A stretch of DNA of 64,000 bases. Origin: Saprospiraceae bacterium (GTDB taxonomy: Bacteria > Bacteroidota > Bacteroidia > Chitinophagales > Saprospiraceae). Positions within the stretch are counted from its first letter, which is position 1. Every line of letters starts with the position of its first letter. Under the pieces are notes generated by a model. It did no database searches, was not told the origin of the DNA, and worked only from the letters and a program-made list of their open reading frames with translations. The position numbers were made by a program, and so were the translations under genes. The stretch is taken from positions 1 through 64,000 of the forward strand of contig JADKCF010000015.1 of NCBI GenBank assembly GCA_016714765.1. The letters are read 5' to 3'. Positions 33,146 through 44,500 of this stretch are shown here, in pieces.

Positions 33146-35800
33146 ATGTGTAAGTATTATTTGAAATGCATTATTTTTATTGTAGCATTAGTGCAAAACA
33201 GTAGTTTAATAAGTCAAAAAACATTTAAAATCTACGGGACTGTGGTCAACGATTCCAATGAGCCATTGACCGGGGTTTTGGTATGGACTGACAAGGCAGA
33301 CCCTTCATATACTGGTGTTGATGGAAAATTTAATATTAATGCAACACCAGGATTGGTTTCCGTCTCTTTAAAGTCATTGGGGAGTGAAGATATTGAAATT
33401 CAAAAAACCATTGTAGACAAGGATGTCGATTTGGGGCGAATAAAGATGACAGAAAAAGCCATTTTGATGAAGGAAGTCAATATAAGCGCTACACCACTTT
33501 CGTTTAAAAGTACAGTGGAAGGCACAAATTACTATGTCAGCCCACTGCAGCTAAAAAAAATGCAACCTATTTCGACAGAAGAAATTCTTAAGACACTACC
33601 AGGGGTGAATGTATTGGGAGATCAAGGATTGTCCAATAGAATCAATGTTAGTATTAGAGGGTCATGGGGTCGCAGATCAGAAAAGATATTGATGCTGGAA
33701 GATGGTTCTCCTATATCACCTGCACCATACACTGCTCCTGGTATTTATTACAATCCTATCAGTGAAAGGGTGGACGGTATTGAAGTTTTGACTGGAGCTG
33801 ATATTTTGAGGTTTGGACCCAATAACATGTTTGGTATCATAAACTACATTACACCTAAACCACCACAGGAACCGGCACTGAGGTTTAAAGTCTCTGGAGG
33901 ACAAAGAGGCTATTTTACGGGATTACTATCATATGGAGGTACATGGAATAAAGTAGGTAGTCAGGTGGAAGCAGTTTTTAAGCGATTTGATGGATTTACG
34001 AAAAATTCAGCGTTAAGCATGATCAATCTTAATGCCAAAATATTTGCAGAACTGGCTGAGAACCAATCTCTTTATTTCAAAGTAAGCGGTCAGTTTGAAG
34101 ATAACCAGGCAAGTTTAAGTTCTATTACACCCTACACTTATAGCATAGATCCTACTGAAGGGCCTTTCGATGCAGATAGGTTTACCATGCACAGATATGG
34201 ACTGGACATTATTCATAAATGGTTACCGGATAAAAGCACTGAGTTGACGTCTAAGATATTTGCTTCAGATTTTGCAAGAGATTGGTGGAGGCAATCTTCG
34301 ACCGTTATACGAGTCGCAGATGTACGCTCATACCTTGGTGAGAAGATTTTCTCAGAGCGTTACAAGTATTTGGAAGGCCAAACCTATAAAGACGATGACT
34401 TCGTGAGGGTGGGAGCGATTAATAACAAGAGAGAATCTACTTCTGACAGTCGGTGGAATTTTACAGTGGCCGCTATGGAAGAGACATTCACTAAAAAGTG
34501 GAAATCCAGCAACTGGTCCAATCAACTGGAGGCACAAATAAGAATATATAATGAAACTTACAAAGATCAGGTCATAGCTGCAGATTCAAGCAGATGGGCA
34601 AGAAGTGGAAGATTTACCACTGACCTGGCATATGATTTACAATCAGTTTCAGGCTATATTCGCAATCACTTTACATTGCATAAATTTGAATTTACGCCCA
34701 TTCTTAGGCTTGAAAAGGTCTGGATGGATAGAGAGGACAATTTGGCTAATGCCAATATCCCCGACATCACTGGTGCCAACAATCAAAAAAGGGTAAACAC
34801 CTACCAAATTTTCCAGCCTGGTATTTCTTTGGGTTATGTATTAGAAGATGTAAAGGTTTTTGGAAGTGTATTTAGAGGGTACATTGCCCCTTCTAAATAT
34901 TTTGCCTTTTTAGTAGAAAGAGATGGAATATTGACCAATCCGCTAACTCCACAAGAACTGAGTAATGTGCAACCGGAAGTGAGTATAAATACTGAATTAG
35001 GTCTTCGCGGTGATCTCATCAAGGACAAAATTTCCGGACAGGTAGCTTTTTTTCGAAATCAGATAAGTAATTTCTATCTGGCAGGATGGAATGAGTTTTT
35101 TGATAAACTGGGGACTATACAGATAAAAGGGGTAGAAGCGACATTCAGATGGGAAATTCTTCCTGTGGTTGGAGAGCACCGACTGAGTATTCAGCCAAAT
35201 ATCACACTGCTCAGCAGCAAAGTTCTTTCCGGAGAGCTGGTGGACAGACATCTTTTTACTCAGATCAAACACACTACTGCCACTAAACAGGAATTTGTAG
35301 GCAAAGTCAATAGTAATCCAAACGCTTACGAAATATTTATCCAAAGTGCAGATGGTACAGTCACAAATTTAAAAGCACCAATACATGTTGAAGATCTGGA
35401 TAAGGTTGTGAAAACCGTATACAAATTTGGAAAGAATGGAATCAACGATGGTGTGACACCATATGCCCCACGATTTGCCTACAATATGAATATCAATTAC
35501 CAGTATATTAAGTGGAGTGTAGGTGTTTCTTATAATTATGTAAGTGATCAATATGCTGAATTTGCCAATTTCGAAAATGAATCCGGGGATGGTGGTGTAG
35601 GTAAAATAAAGGCTTTCCACACTTTTGATGCCAATATCAGCTATGACATAGAAGTTAAACGAATGAAATACCACCTTTTTGTGGCCGCTAAAAATCTGGG
35701 AAATGATATCTTTGTTGCTTCCCGGTTAAACAGGGGACAGTCAGGAATCATGCCAGGAGGCTTCAGGCAAGTAAATGCCGGGATAAATTTGTCGTTTTAA
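33146..35800 (+). CDS. TonB-dependent receptor (FecA-like)
   Basis: An outer-membrane receptor of 884 residues: signal peptide, carboxypeptidase-like domain (GTVVNDSNEPLTGVLVWTDK), plug (EEILKTLPGVNVLGDQG, NVSIRGSWGRRSEKILMLED) and a 22-strand-type barrel ending in FRQVNAGINLSF. The plug's GVEVLTGADILRFG-like VDGIEVLTGADILRFGPNNM resembles Fe(III)-dicitrate-type receptors. There is no SusD partner. The next gene, 13 bp downstream, is a GH30 lipoprotein, so the substrate might be a glycoside rather than a siderophore. That is undecided. Confidence 0.9.
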   Translation: MCKYYLKCIIFIVALVQNSSLISQKTFKIYGTVVNDSNEPLTGVLVWTDKADPSYTGVDGKFNINATPGLVSVSLKSLGSEDIEIQKTIVDKDVDLGRIKMTEKAILMKEVNISATPLSFKSTVEGTNYYVSPLQLKKMQPISTEEILKTLPGVNVLGDQGLSNRINVSIRGSWGRRSEKILMLEDGSPISPAPYTAPGIYYNPISERVDGIEVLTGADILRFGPNNMFGIINYITPKPPQEPALRFKVSGGQRGYFTGLLSYGGTWNKVGSQVEAVFKRFDGFTKNSALSMINLNAKIFAELAENQSLYFKVSGQFEDNQASLSSITPYTYSIDPTEGPFDADRFTMHRYGLDIIHKWLPDKSTELTSKIFASDFARDWWRQSSTVIRVADVRSYLGEKIFSERYKYLEGQTYKDDDFVRVGAINNKRESTSDSRWNFTVAAMEETFTKKWKSSNWSNQLEAQIRIYNETYKDQVIAADSSRWARSGRFTTDLAYDLQSVSGYIRNHFTLHKFEFTPILRLEKVWMDREDNLANANIPDITGANNQKRVNTYQIFQPGISLGYVLEDVKVFGSVFRGYIAPSKYFAFLVERDGILTNPLTPQELSNVQPEVSINTELGLRGDLIKDKISGQVAFFRNQISNFYLAGWNEFFDKLGTIQIKGVEATFRWEILPVVGEHRLSIQPNITLLSSKVLSGELVDRHLFTQIKHTTATKQEFVGKVNSNPNAYEIFIQSADGTVTNLKAPIHVEDLDKVVKTVYKFGKNGINDGVTPYAPRFAYNMNINYQYIKWSVGVSYNYVSDQYAEFANFENESGDGGVGKIKAFHTFDANISYDIEVKRMKYHLFVAAKNLGNDIFVASRLNRGQSGIMPGGFRQVNAGINLSF

Positions 35801-35813
35801 GTCATAAGGAAAC

Positions 35814-37241
35814 ATGGGAAGTTTAGTAAATTTTGCATTTAGGGCATCTTTGGTACTTGGTTTTTTATGCTTGTGGAGCTGTAATAAAAATTACCTGAGC
35901 AAGTCCCACGACCCTGAGGTGAATGTTTGGGCAACCAGGGGTGATCAATCCTCCCTTTTGAAGAAACAAACTTCTAGCCTTACTTTTAGCACTCCAACAA
36001 TACATGACTTGCCACGGATAGAAGTAAGTACAGATACATTATTTCAGTCTGTGGAGGGTTTTGGTTATACTCTGACAGGAGGGAGTGCCATGCTGATACA
36101 AAAGATGCAAAAAGATAAAAAGAATCTACTGTTGGAGCATATGTTTGGGTGTTCAGACGACAAGGCTTGTGTATCTTATCTTCGTGTCAGTATGGGTGCC
36201 TCTGATCTTGATGAAAAAGTCTTCAGTTACAACGACCTTCCTCAAGGGAAAATGGATATTGATCTTACATATTTCAATCTTTCATATGACACCCTCTATC
36301 TGATTCCCTTATTAAAGAAAATACTTAAAATCAACCCAAATCTGCAGTTGATGTCTACACCATGGAGCCCACCGGTATGGATGAAGTCCAATCAAAATTC
36401 CATAGGAGGAACATTAATGCCTCAGTATTATGACCTGTATGCCGACTATTTTGTGAAGTATATCAGAGCTATGAAAGTTGCAGGAATCCCGATTCATGCT
36501 GTTACTGTACAAAACGAACCGCATCATGGTGGCAACAATCCAAGTATGTTGATGTCCGCAAAAGAGCAATCCGAATTTATAAAGCTCCATTTGGGTCCAA
36601 AATTTAGAGACAATGGAATCGCTACCAAAATTATCATTTGGGATCATAATTGTGATAAACCGGAATATCCTATTTCAATACTAAGTGATAGCATTTCTAA
36701 CAGTTACATAGCAGGAAGTGCTTTCCATTTGTATGCCGGTGATGTAAGTGCTATGTCAGAAGTACATAGAGCATTTCCAGATAAACACCTATATCTAACA
36801 GAACAATGGACCGGGGCGAAAGGAACATTCGATGGCGACCTTATGTGGCATATAAAAAATGTCATCATAGGTAGTATGAGAAACTGGAGTAGGGTAGCCC
36901 TCGAATGGAATCTGGCAAATGATCTCGAATTTAAACCTCACACATCAGGTGGATGCGACCAGTGTAAGGGAGCATTGACCATCGATGGCGATGTCGTTAC
37001 TAAAAATGTAAGCTACTATATTATTAGCCAAATCAGCAGATTTGTTCCACCGGGCTCAGTGCGGGTCTACAGCTCACTGCCTGATGATCTGCCAAACGTA
37101 GCATTGCGTACTCCTTCGGGAAAGAAAATTCTCCTTGTGCTCAACGAGACGGAGAGGTCAATATCATTCAGTATTCGGTGTAAAAAAATGGAAATCCTGC
37201 CGACTCTAACACCTAAAACAGTAGCTACTTTTGTGTGGTAG
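35814..37241 (+). CDS. Glycoside hydrolase family 30 lipoprotein
   Basis: A retaining glycosidase of clan GH-A, family GH30 (glucosylceramidase / beta-1,6-glucanase / related), 475 residues. The N-terminus is a lipoprotein signal with Cys after LWS (FLCLWSC), placing it on a membrane surface. The TIM-barrel signatures are FEGFGYTLTGGSA-like (VEGFGYTLTGGSAMLI), STPWSPPVWMK, acid/base Glu235 in TVQNEPH and nucleophile Glu330 in LTEQWTG. The C-terminal ~70 residues form the family's beta domain. It is 13 bp behind a TonB receptor and likely co-transcribed. Confidence 0.92.
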   Translation: MGSLVNFAFRASLVLGFLCLWSCNKNYLSKSHDPEVNVWATRGDQSSLLKKQTSSLTFSTPTIHDLPRIEVSTDTLFQSVEGFGYTLTGGSAMLIQKMQKDKKNLLLEHMFGCSDDKACVSYLRVSMGASDLDEKVFSYNDLPQGKMDIDLTYFNLSYDTLYLIPLLKKILKINPNLQLMSTPWSPPVWMKSNQNSIGGTLMPQYYDLYADYFVKYIRAMKVAGIPIHAVTVQNEPHHGGNNPSMLMSAKEQSEFIKLHLGPKFRDNGIATKIIIWDHNCDKPEYPISILSDSISNSYIAGSAFHLYAGDVSAMSEVHRAFPDKHLYLTEQWTGAKGTFDGDLMWHIKNVIIGSMRNWSRVALEWNLANDLEFKPHTSGGCDQCKGALTIDGDVVTKNVSYYIISQISRFVPPGSVRVYSSLPDDLPNVALRTPSGKKILLVLNETERSISFSIRCKKMEILPTLTPKTVATFVW

Positions 37242-37349
37242 ATATACCCAAATCACTTGCTTGGTTACAAATATTCTTTGTATTTTGTGGCATGAAGTTA
37301 AACTAAGAAGATGTTTATGGGTTATATACACTAATAAAAATATGCCAAT

Positions 37350-37883
37350 ATGATAGATTTAAGTCCGAAAATGCAGGATGCCATCAACCTTCAGATCAGT
37401 TATGAAAGTTATGCTTCCAATTTTTATCTTGCGCTTGCTTACTGGTGCGATGATCAAGCTTTGGAGGGGTGTAAAAAATTCTTCATGAGACAATCCGAAG
37501 AAGAAAGAATGCATATGCTCAAACTGTATGACTATATGAGTGAATCAGGTGTTCACCCTGTGACGCCGGCTGTGCCTCAACCTCCAGTCACCTATTCAGG
37601 TATCCAGGCTGCATTCCAGAAAGTCTTCGAACAAGAAAGAAGTGTTACATTATCTATCCATAATCTGCTTAAATTAGCCCAGGACGAAAATGATTACAAT
37701 ACACAGCATTTTTTGCAATGGTATGTAGATGAGCAAAGAGAGGAGGAAGCAGTAATAAGGACTATTTTGGATCGCATCAAAGTCATCGGAGAAGGAGGTC
37801 AAAGTCTTTATTACATAGACAAGGAAGTGGATAAAATCAATATTCAGGTTATAGCTGCAGAGGCGGCCGAAAAATCGAAATAA
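37350..37883 (+). CDS. ftnA: Ferritin
   Basis: A non-haem iron-storage ferritin, 177 residues, a four-helix bundle forming a 24-mer shell in the cytoplasm. Ferroxidase-centre residues are visible: Glu in YESYASNFYLALAYW, EEERMHMLK (ExxH) and the later EQERSVT and EQREEE glutamates. The family's usual core is followed by a ~10-residue tail rich in Ala/Glu. It has its own leader (about 108 bp after GH30), so it is probably independent of the TonB-GH30 pair. Confidence 0.93.
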   Translation: MIDLSPKMQDAINLQISYESYASNFYLALAYWCDDQALEGCKKFFMRQSEEERMHMLKLYDYMSESGVHPVTPAVPQPPVTYSGIQAAFQKVFEQERSVTLSIHNLLKLAQDENDYNTQHFLQWYVDEQREEEAVIRTILDRIKVIGEGGQSLYYIDKEVDKINIQVIAAEAAEKSK

Positions 37884-37990
37884 AAAGGGCGATAATTTGA
37901 TTTACAAATCAGATATCTAAATGGGTGGCTATCTGATATGGGGGTATTGAAAAAAAGTTTATTCCATTCTCTTATTTATATGAAACAAGT

Positions 37991-37998
37991 TATCTTTG
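37991..37998 (+). promoter_or_regulatory. -7 promoter element TATCTTTG before rpe
   Basis: Exact TAnnTTTG match 68 bp before the rpe start, inside the 182-bp gap following ferritin. Confidence 0.5.
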
Positions 37999-38065
37999 CC
38001 GTTAAGATTTTAATGCCAGATATTCTTATTGTCCAATTCCTTTTTCAGAAAAATAATTTTAAAAA

Positions 38066-38740
38066 ATGAGCCACTATAAAATAGCTCCTTCATTTTTGGC
38101 TGCTGATTTTGGAAACTTGCAGCGGGACATCGAGATGATCAACAATACAGAAGCGGATTGGTGTCATGTGGATATCATGGACGGGCTTTTTGTACCTAAC
38201 ATCAGTTTTGGCCAGGACATTGTCAAAGTGATCAAAAAATACAGCAAATTGCCTTTGGATGTCCATCTGATGATCGAAAAACCAGAAAAATTTATAGAAA
38301 GTTTCAGAGAAGCAGGAGCCGACCATATAACCGTCCATCAGGAAGCATGTGTACATTTGCACAGAACAATACAACAAATCAAAGCTACAGGCGCAAAGGC
38401 AGGCGTTGCATTAAATCCACATACACCAGTCTCCAGCCTTTATGATATCATCGAAGATCTGGATCTCGTGATACTAATGAGTGTAAACCCCGGTTTTGGT
38501 GGACAAAAATTTATTTACCGAACCATCCATAAAATCAAGGAGTTGAAGGAAATGATTACCACCAGAAATTCCAGTACGCTGATCGAAATTGATGGGGGAG
38601 TAGGTCTGCAGAATGCGGAAGTGATACTCCAGGCTGGCGCAGATGTACTGGTTGCCGGCAATAGCGTCTTCCATGCTGACAATCCGCAATTAGCAGTATA
38701 TGCACTTAAAAATCTTGGAATTTCAGGTTTGTATGCATAA
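38066..38740 (+). CDS. rpe: Ribulose-phosphate 3-epimerase
   Basis: Interconverts ribulose 5-phosphate and xylulose 5-phosphate in the pentose phosphate pathway. It is 224 residues, a TIM barrel with a metal site. Motifs in order: APSFLAADFGNL, HVDIMDGLFVPNISFG, PLDVHLMIEKP, LMSVNPGFGGQKFI and EIDGGVGLQNA, all standard. The metal/catalytic residues (His/Asp in VDIMDG and DVHLM, Asp in EIDGG) are intact. It is separated from the following TonB receptor by 61 bp. Confidence 0.96.
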   Translation: MSHYKIAPSFLAADFGNLQRDIEMINNTEADWCHVDIMDGLFVPNISFGQDIVKVIKKYSKLPLDVHLMIEKPEKFIESFREAGADHITVHQEACVHLHRTIQQIKATGAKAGVALNPHTPVSSLYDIIEDLDLVILMSVNPGFGGQKFIYRTIHKIKELKEMITTRNSSTLIEIDGGVGLQNAEVILQAGADVLVAGNSVFHADNPQLAVYALKNLGISGLYA

Positions 38741-38801
38741 TGGGCTTTATACACATAATATTTGACGCTGTATTTGCGTTTTTGATTTTTGAAAACTTAT
38801 A

Positions 38802-41333
38802 ATGAAGCAAGCCTTTTCCCTTTTTTTATTCTTAACTATTGTAGCTCTGGTAAGTCTTGATGCACAGCAATGTGTAGTTTTTGGAATAGTAAGAGATATT
38901 GATACCAACACAGGTGTGGACTTTGCTACTATTTATGCTGACGGCACCTCCAATGCTACTGAGTCTGATCTCAATGGACAATATAAAATAATAGTAGAGG
39001 AAAATAAAAAAGTGATTCTAAAGTTTTCAAGACTTGGATATACAGACATTTCTGTCACGGTTGAGCCTATGAAAGCAGGGCAAAAGAGAAATATCAATGT
39101 AAAAATGGTGCCCAAATCTTCAGACCTGGAGATCATAGTCAGGGCCGGTAAGATCGAAGATGTAGGTATGGTGCGTGAAGAAGTAACGGAGCTTAAGATA
39201 TTACCTACGGCATCCGGAAATTTCGAAAGTGTACTGCCTCATATTGCCCTTGGGCTTAGCTCCGGATCAGGAGGCGAACTGACATCTCAATACAATGTCA
39301 GGGGTGGCAACTATGATGAAAACCTGATTTATGTAAATGATTTTGAGATATTCAGGCCACAACTCATCAGAAGCGGGCAGCAGGAAGGATTGAGTTTCCC
39401 GAATATCGACCTCATCAGGGATCTTGAATTTTCTTCAGGTGGATTTGAAAGCAAGTATGGGGATAAAATGTCGTCTGTGCTGGATATCAGGTATAAAAGA
39501 CCAGAAGATTTCAGGGCCAGTGCCACCGCGAGTCTGCTTGGTGTTTCAGCCCATATGGAAGGCAGTACAAGGATAGGAAACAATGCTTATAACAAGTTGA
39601 GATACCTCGTAGGAGCCAGATACAAAACGAATGCATACTTACTGGGCAGTACCAATATTTCTGGAGAATACGTTCCTACATTTACGGACATACAGGCATA
39701 TTTGAGCTATGAAGTCACCAAAGATTTTCAGATTAGCCTCATCTCCAACTATAATGGAAGTAACTATAATTTTAAGCCTGCTTCCGGTAAAAGCAAAAAA
39801 GGTACAATCGATTTTCAACTGGAATTAAATACACTTTTCGAAGGACAGGAAAAAGACCAGTTTCAATATGGTATGAGTGGTGCTTCCTTTATTTATGTTC
39901 CTGAAAAGAAAAAAAATCCATTATATCTCAAGTTGATGGCATCCGGATACCGAGCGTCTGAAGAAGAGAAATTTGATATTTTGGGGTACTACAGGCTATC
40001 ACAAATAGAGACCGCACTCGGAGACAATACGGGTCAGGAAATTGCAGTTTTGGGAACAGGAACACAACACACTTATGCCCGCAATTTTTTATACAATACC
40101 ATTTACAATATTGAGCATAAAGGAGGTATAGAGCTAACATCCAAAAATACAAATAACAACCAAAGATTGCACTTTTTGCAATGGGGAGCCAAGTATCAGA
40201 GCGAGACTTTCGAAGATAAGCTCAATGAATGGGAGCGGATAGATTCAGCAGGATATTCGTTGCCTGATGATTCAGCGGAAATACTGCTTTCGAGAGTGCT
40301 GAAATCCAGCAACAACATCAGAAATGATCGGGTTCAACTGTTTTTTCAGGATGGTTTCAGTATCAAAAATGCAAACAGGGAGTTTAAAATTTCTGCAGGT
40401 GTAAGGACTTTGTACAGGTCTGTCAGCAATGAGTTTTTAGTCAGTCCTAGAGTCCAGGTTTTTTACAAACCCCTTTCGTGGAAAAAAGATATTTCCTTCA
40501 AATTGGCTGGAGGAATGTATAATCAGGCTCCCCTTTACAGAGAAATGAGGCGACCCGATGGCACTGTCAATACCAACCTGAAATCTCAAAAATCTATTCA
40601 CCTGGTTGCAGGTTTATCGTATGACTTTACCTGGGAAAAAGTTAGTAACCGCCCATTTAGAATCATCTCTGAGATCTACTACAAAAAACTCTCTGATATG
40701 GTATCTTATGAATTGGACAACGTAAGAATAAGGTATGCCGGCGAAAACAACTCAACAGGATATATCATGGGGTGGGACTTTAGAATCAATGGTGAGTTTG
40801 TACCCGGAGCAGAGTCATGGATCAATCTGTCCTTTTTATCTGCCAGAGAAAGTATCAATGGGGTCAATCATCTGAGGTATGAGGTGATAGACTCCATGCG
40901 AGTGCCGGTCATCGTAAAATCAGTCCCAAGACCTACAGACCAGCTGATGACACTTAATATGTTTTTTCAGGATTACCTCCCTCGCAATGAAAATGTCAAG
41001 GTCAATCTCAATTTTTCAGTAGGTACAGGACTTCCATATGGTCCCAGGTCCAATAATGTGGAATTCAGAAATTTTTTCAGACTGAAGCCATATCACAGAA
41101 TAGATGTTGGTTTTTCATTCCAGTTATGGAAAGAAGAGTGGATCAAGCGCAAGCCTCGCCACCCTCTCCGATTTGCTAAAAGCAGCTGGATAAGTCTTGA
41201 AGCTTTCAACTTACTTCAGATTTCCAATCAGGCATCTGTCAACTGGATCAAAACTCTCACCAACGAAGAGTATGCTCTTCCGAATAACCTGACAGGAAGA
41301 AGGATCAACCTGCGCATGAGGATTGATTTTTGA
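38802..41333 (+). CDS. TonB-dependent receptor with carboxypeptidase-like domain
   Basis: An outer-membrane receptor of 843 residues: signal peptide (MKQAFSLFLFLTIVALVSLDAQ), carboxypeptidase-like regulatory domain (TNATESDLNGQYKIIVEE), plug domain (SQYNVRGGNYDENLIYVNDF, FSSGGFESKYGDKMSSVLDI) and barrel, ending in an aromatic MRIDF. The large-ring VRGGNYDENLIYVND pattern marks a Bacteroidota group for which no substrate is known. It has no SusD neighbour. Both flanking genes seem independent. Confidence 0.9.
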   Translation: MKQAFSLFLFLTIVALVSLDAQQCVVFGIVRDIDTNTGVDFATIYADGTSNATESDLNGQYKIIVEENKKVILKFSRLGYTDISVTVEPMKAGQKRNINVKMVPKSSDLEIIVRAGKIEDVGMVREEVTELKILPTASGNFESVLPHIALGLSSGSGGELTSQYNVRGGNYDENLIYVNDFEIFRPQLIRSGQQEGLSFPNIDLIRDLEFSSGGFESKYGDKMSSVLDIRYKRPEDFRASATASLLGVSAHMEGSTRIGNNAYNKLRYLVGARYKTNAYLLGSTNISGEYVPTFTDIQAYLSYEVTKDFQISLISNYNGSNYNFKPASGKSKKGTIDFQLELNTLFEGQEKDQFQYGMSGASFIYVPEKKKNPLYLKLMASGYRASEEEKFDILGYYRLSQIETALGDNTGQEIAVLGTGTQHTYARNFLYNTIYNIEHKGGIELTSKNTNNNQRLHFLQWGAKYQSETFEDKLNEWERIDSAGYSLPDDSAEILLSRVLKSSNNIRNDRVQLFFQDGFSIKNANREFKISAGVRTLYRSVSNEFLVSPRVQVFYKPLSWKKDISFKLAGGMYNQAPLYREMRRPDGTVNTNLKSQKSIHLVAGLSYDFTWEKVSNRPFRIISEIYYKKLSDMVSYELDNVRIRYAGENNSTGYIMGWDFRINGEFVPGAESWINLSFLSARESINGVNHLRYEVIDSMRVPVIVKSVPRPTDQLMTLNMFFQDYLPRNENVKVNLNFSVGTGLPYGPRSNNVEFRNFFRLKPYHRIDVGFSFQLWKEEWIKRKPRHPLRFAKSSWISLEAFNLLQISNQASVNWIKTLTNEEYALPNNLTGRRINLRMRIDF

Positions 41334-41473
41334 TTTTTTTATAATCCAGGATATTTTAAGTACTTACCACCCATTTTGAACCCAAAAATGTCATAGTTTG
41401 GAGTGTTTTATAATCATGATGAGTCATTTTTGCAATAGAAAAGAGGTGTAATAGCAAATTTGTGAATATTAAT

Positions 41474-41481
41474 TATCTTTG
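41474..41481 (+). promoter_or_regulatory. -7 promoter element TATCTTTG before the VCBS-repeat gene
   Basis: TAnnTTTG match 37 bp before the start at 41518, at the right end of a 184-bp gap that otherwise shows nothing. Confidence 0.5.
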
Positions 41482-41517
41482 GGGCAGAGTTAATAGTATT
41501 TCCAAAAAACTTACCTT

Positions 41518-44500
41518 ATGAACCAATACCCACGCATCAAACTATTATTAGTATTTTTATTTGCCAATTCCTTCTGTATAGCACAATTTACCCCTACAAA
41601 ATTTCTTAATTGCGGGGGGTGTAAAATGAGAACTATTGTTCCCATGGACTTTGATATGGATGGGGATATCGACATGATTATGGATAACCATGATGCCAGC
41701 AGAATAGACTGGATGACAAATGATGGCAAAGGCAATTTCAGTTCAGTAAAACAACTTTTGAAACCCAAAATCAACCAACTTTCATTTTTTGTTGTAGATT
41801 TTGATGATGATGGAGACGCTGATATTTTTACGGACCATGATTTCTCAGACGAAATTTTTTACCATGAAAATCAGGGAAATTTGGTTTTCAAAACACCTGT
41901 ATTAGTCAAAAGTGGCTTTGTAATAAGTGGTTTTAGTTATATGGGAGCAGAAGATTTTGACCTTGATGGTAAAAAAGAACTGATTGTTTCCAATTTGGGA
42001 ATGAGAGGTTTAACTTTTTTTGAAAAACTTCCTGACAATACTTTTAAAGAGTCGTTGAAATATAACGGAATGAGTAAGGGCAGTCATAGGTTTACTATTT
42101 TGGACTTCGATAAAGATGGAGATAAAGATATTATTGGGCAAGGGGGTACTTGGGGCTTTAATTTTTTTGAAAACGAAGGAAATGGAAAGTTTGAAAAAGC
42201 ACGCACTTTAATGACTTTTGGGGCTAATCAATATGCTTCTTCCTTTGATATTGCAGATGTAGATGATGATGGTGATTATGATATCATGACCGGCAGGTAT
42301 GGGTTTTATACTACTTTGTTTATTAATAACGGAGGCAATTATTTTCCTACCAATAAAATCATTGATATAAACAAAAATGTCAATTTTGCTGATGTTTATT
42401 TTTCTGATGTGGATGGTGACGGAGATCAGGATATTGTGCTGGACAGCAAACTTGGAACAGGAAATAATGAGGAGCATTCCGGATGGTATGAAAACTATGG
42501 TATTGGAGATTACAGCAAATTCAAAGAAATATTTTCTACTGCACAGAAACCGGATATTATTTTACTTGCAGATATTGATAATGATGGGGATGAGGATTTT
42601 ATATCCAAATCATACTCCAATCTGAATATGTTCTATAAGAAAAATCTTTACCAAAGCCCATTTGTTCTAGGGCAGATATATCAGGATGAAAATGGGAATG
42701 CAGTAAAAGACCTTGAAGAAAAGCTGATGTTAACACAGGATTTGTTGCGTATAAATCCGGAACCGGTTGCAAAAGTTCTAACAGAAGGCGAGGGATTTAA
42801 ATATTACCTGGATGCAGGATATTACACGTTTAAAATAGATACAGGCGTTTGCTGGTCGCTTACTACGCCGAAAAATTCGTATGCTTTTCAGGTTAATACT
42901 GCAAATATCTATAACATTGATTTTGGACTTAAAAGGAAGAGTGAAGTAAAGGCCATAAAATCTTATCTATCTTCCATGCCAACAAGATGTGGGTTCACGG
43001 TACCTTTCCATATCAGTACAGAAAATACAGGTTGCAGAGAGACTAAAGCCAAAGTGTCATTGGTTCTGGATAAATTGGTAAAATACAAAGAGGCCGTACC
43101 TGCACCCAGTTTGATATCAGGTGATACATTATGGTGGGATATGGACTCCATGCCTATCGAAAGTCACAAAGGTGTCACATTAAAACTTGAAATTGCTGGC
43201 GTTGAGTTTCAGGGAGACACAATACGAATGCCAGTGAAAAGTTATATCTATTCATCGGGGGACACTTTGACGGCTGTTGATTCGTTTTATTATACATCAG
43301 TCATCAATTGCAGTTATGATCCAAATGATAAACTGAATTACCCGAGCAGAGGAACAAAAAACTATACTCTCAGTGATGAAGAGTTGTTTTATGTTATCAG
43401 ATTTCAGAACACCGGAAAAGATACTGCATTTACAGTTGAACTCAGAGATACAATGAACGCTAACCTCGATCTTAGAACGCTTAGAACAGTAGAATCAAGT
43501 CATGGCTTTTCAGCCAAATTTAATTATTCAGACAGGGAGTTTAGAATCAGATTTGATAACATCCTGTTACCTGACAGTTCCACTAATGAAGCTGGAAGTC
43601 ATGGTTTTTTTGCTTTTGTGGTCAAGCCAAAGCAACAGTCATACAAAAAAATTGCTATCAGAAACAAAGCCTCCATTTTCTTTGATTATAACCCTCCTGT
43701 AAAAACCAACCTGACCCTCAATACTTTGGTCGATAATTTTTCCTGTATTGACTCGATAGGGCCCCGTGGGCAAGAGATATTGCCTATGCAGGCAGACCAC
43801 CATTTTCATCAGATTGTTTGCCATGATGATAAAAATGCAAAAATTATACTGGCTCCCAAAGAAGGTATTCCTCCCTACAGGTACCAAAATAATGTTTTTT
43901 TGGATTCACTGCTTATTGACAGTCTTGCAGAAGGTAGTTATTATTATTCCATCTCTGATAACGGAAATTGTATTGTTCAAACTGATACCATAAAAATAAC
44001 TAATCCGTCCTTATTATCCATGCAAATCAGAGTGGCAGACACTTTGTGTTTTGGCGAAAAAACGATGATTAAGTTTGATAATGTAAATGGAGGTGTACCT
44101 CCTTATCGTTACTTGCTGAACGAATTTGATGTAGTTGAAAATGAATTGGGACCAGGGATATTTCATATAAAAGTCAAAGACAAAAATGGATGTATTGCTG
44201 ATACCTTAGTGCATATTTTTGAAACGAATGAAATTCTGGTGAATTTCTCTACAAAGTTACCAGAAGATGTTCTTTTAAAAACTGGCTTAATCGAAGTCGA
44301 TTCTATAAAAGGAGGTGTTCCTCCATTCAAATACGAATGGTCCACAGGAGAAAAAATCAGCAAAATCCACAATTTGGGTATTGGTATATATACTGTTACT
44401 ATCACAGATGCGATAAACTGCCAATACATAAGGGAGTTTGACTTTGTGGGGCCTCTGAGTACCTTTACAGAAGATCTAGATGATTTTAATGTTTCACCTA

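Noticed and set aside
37884..37960. Hairpins after ferritin as a terminator
   Set aside because: Short stems (TGATTT/AAATCA, CAGATA/TATCTG) without a following T run.
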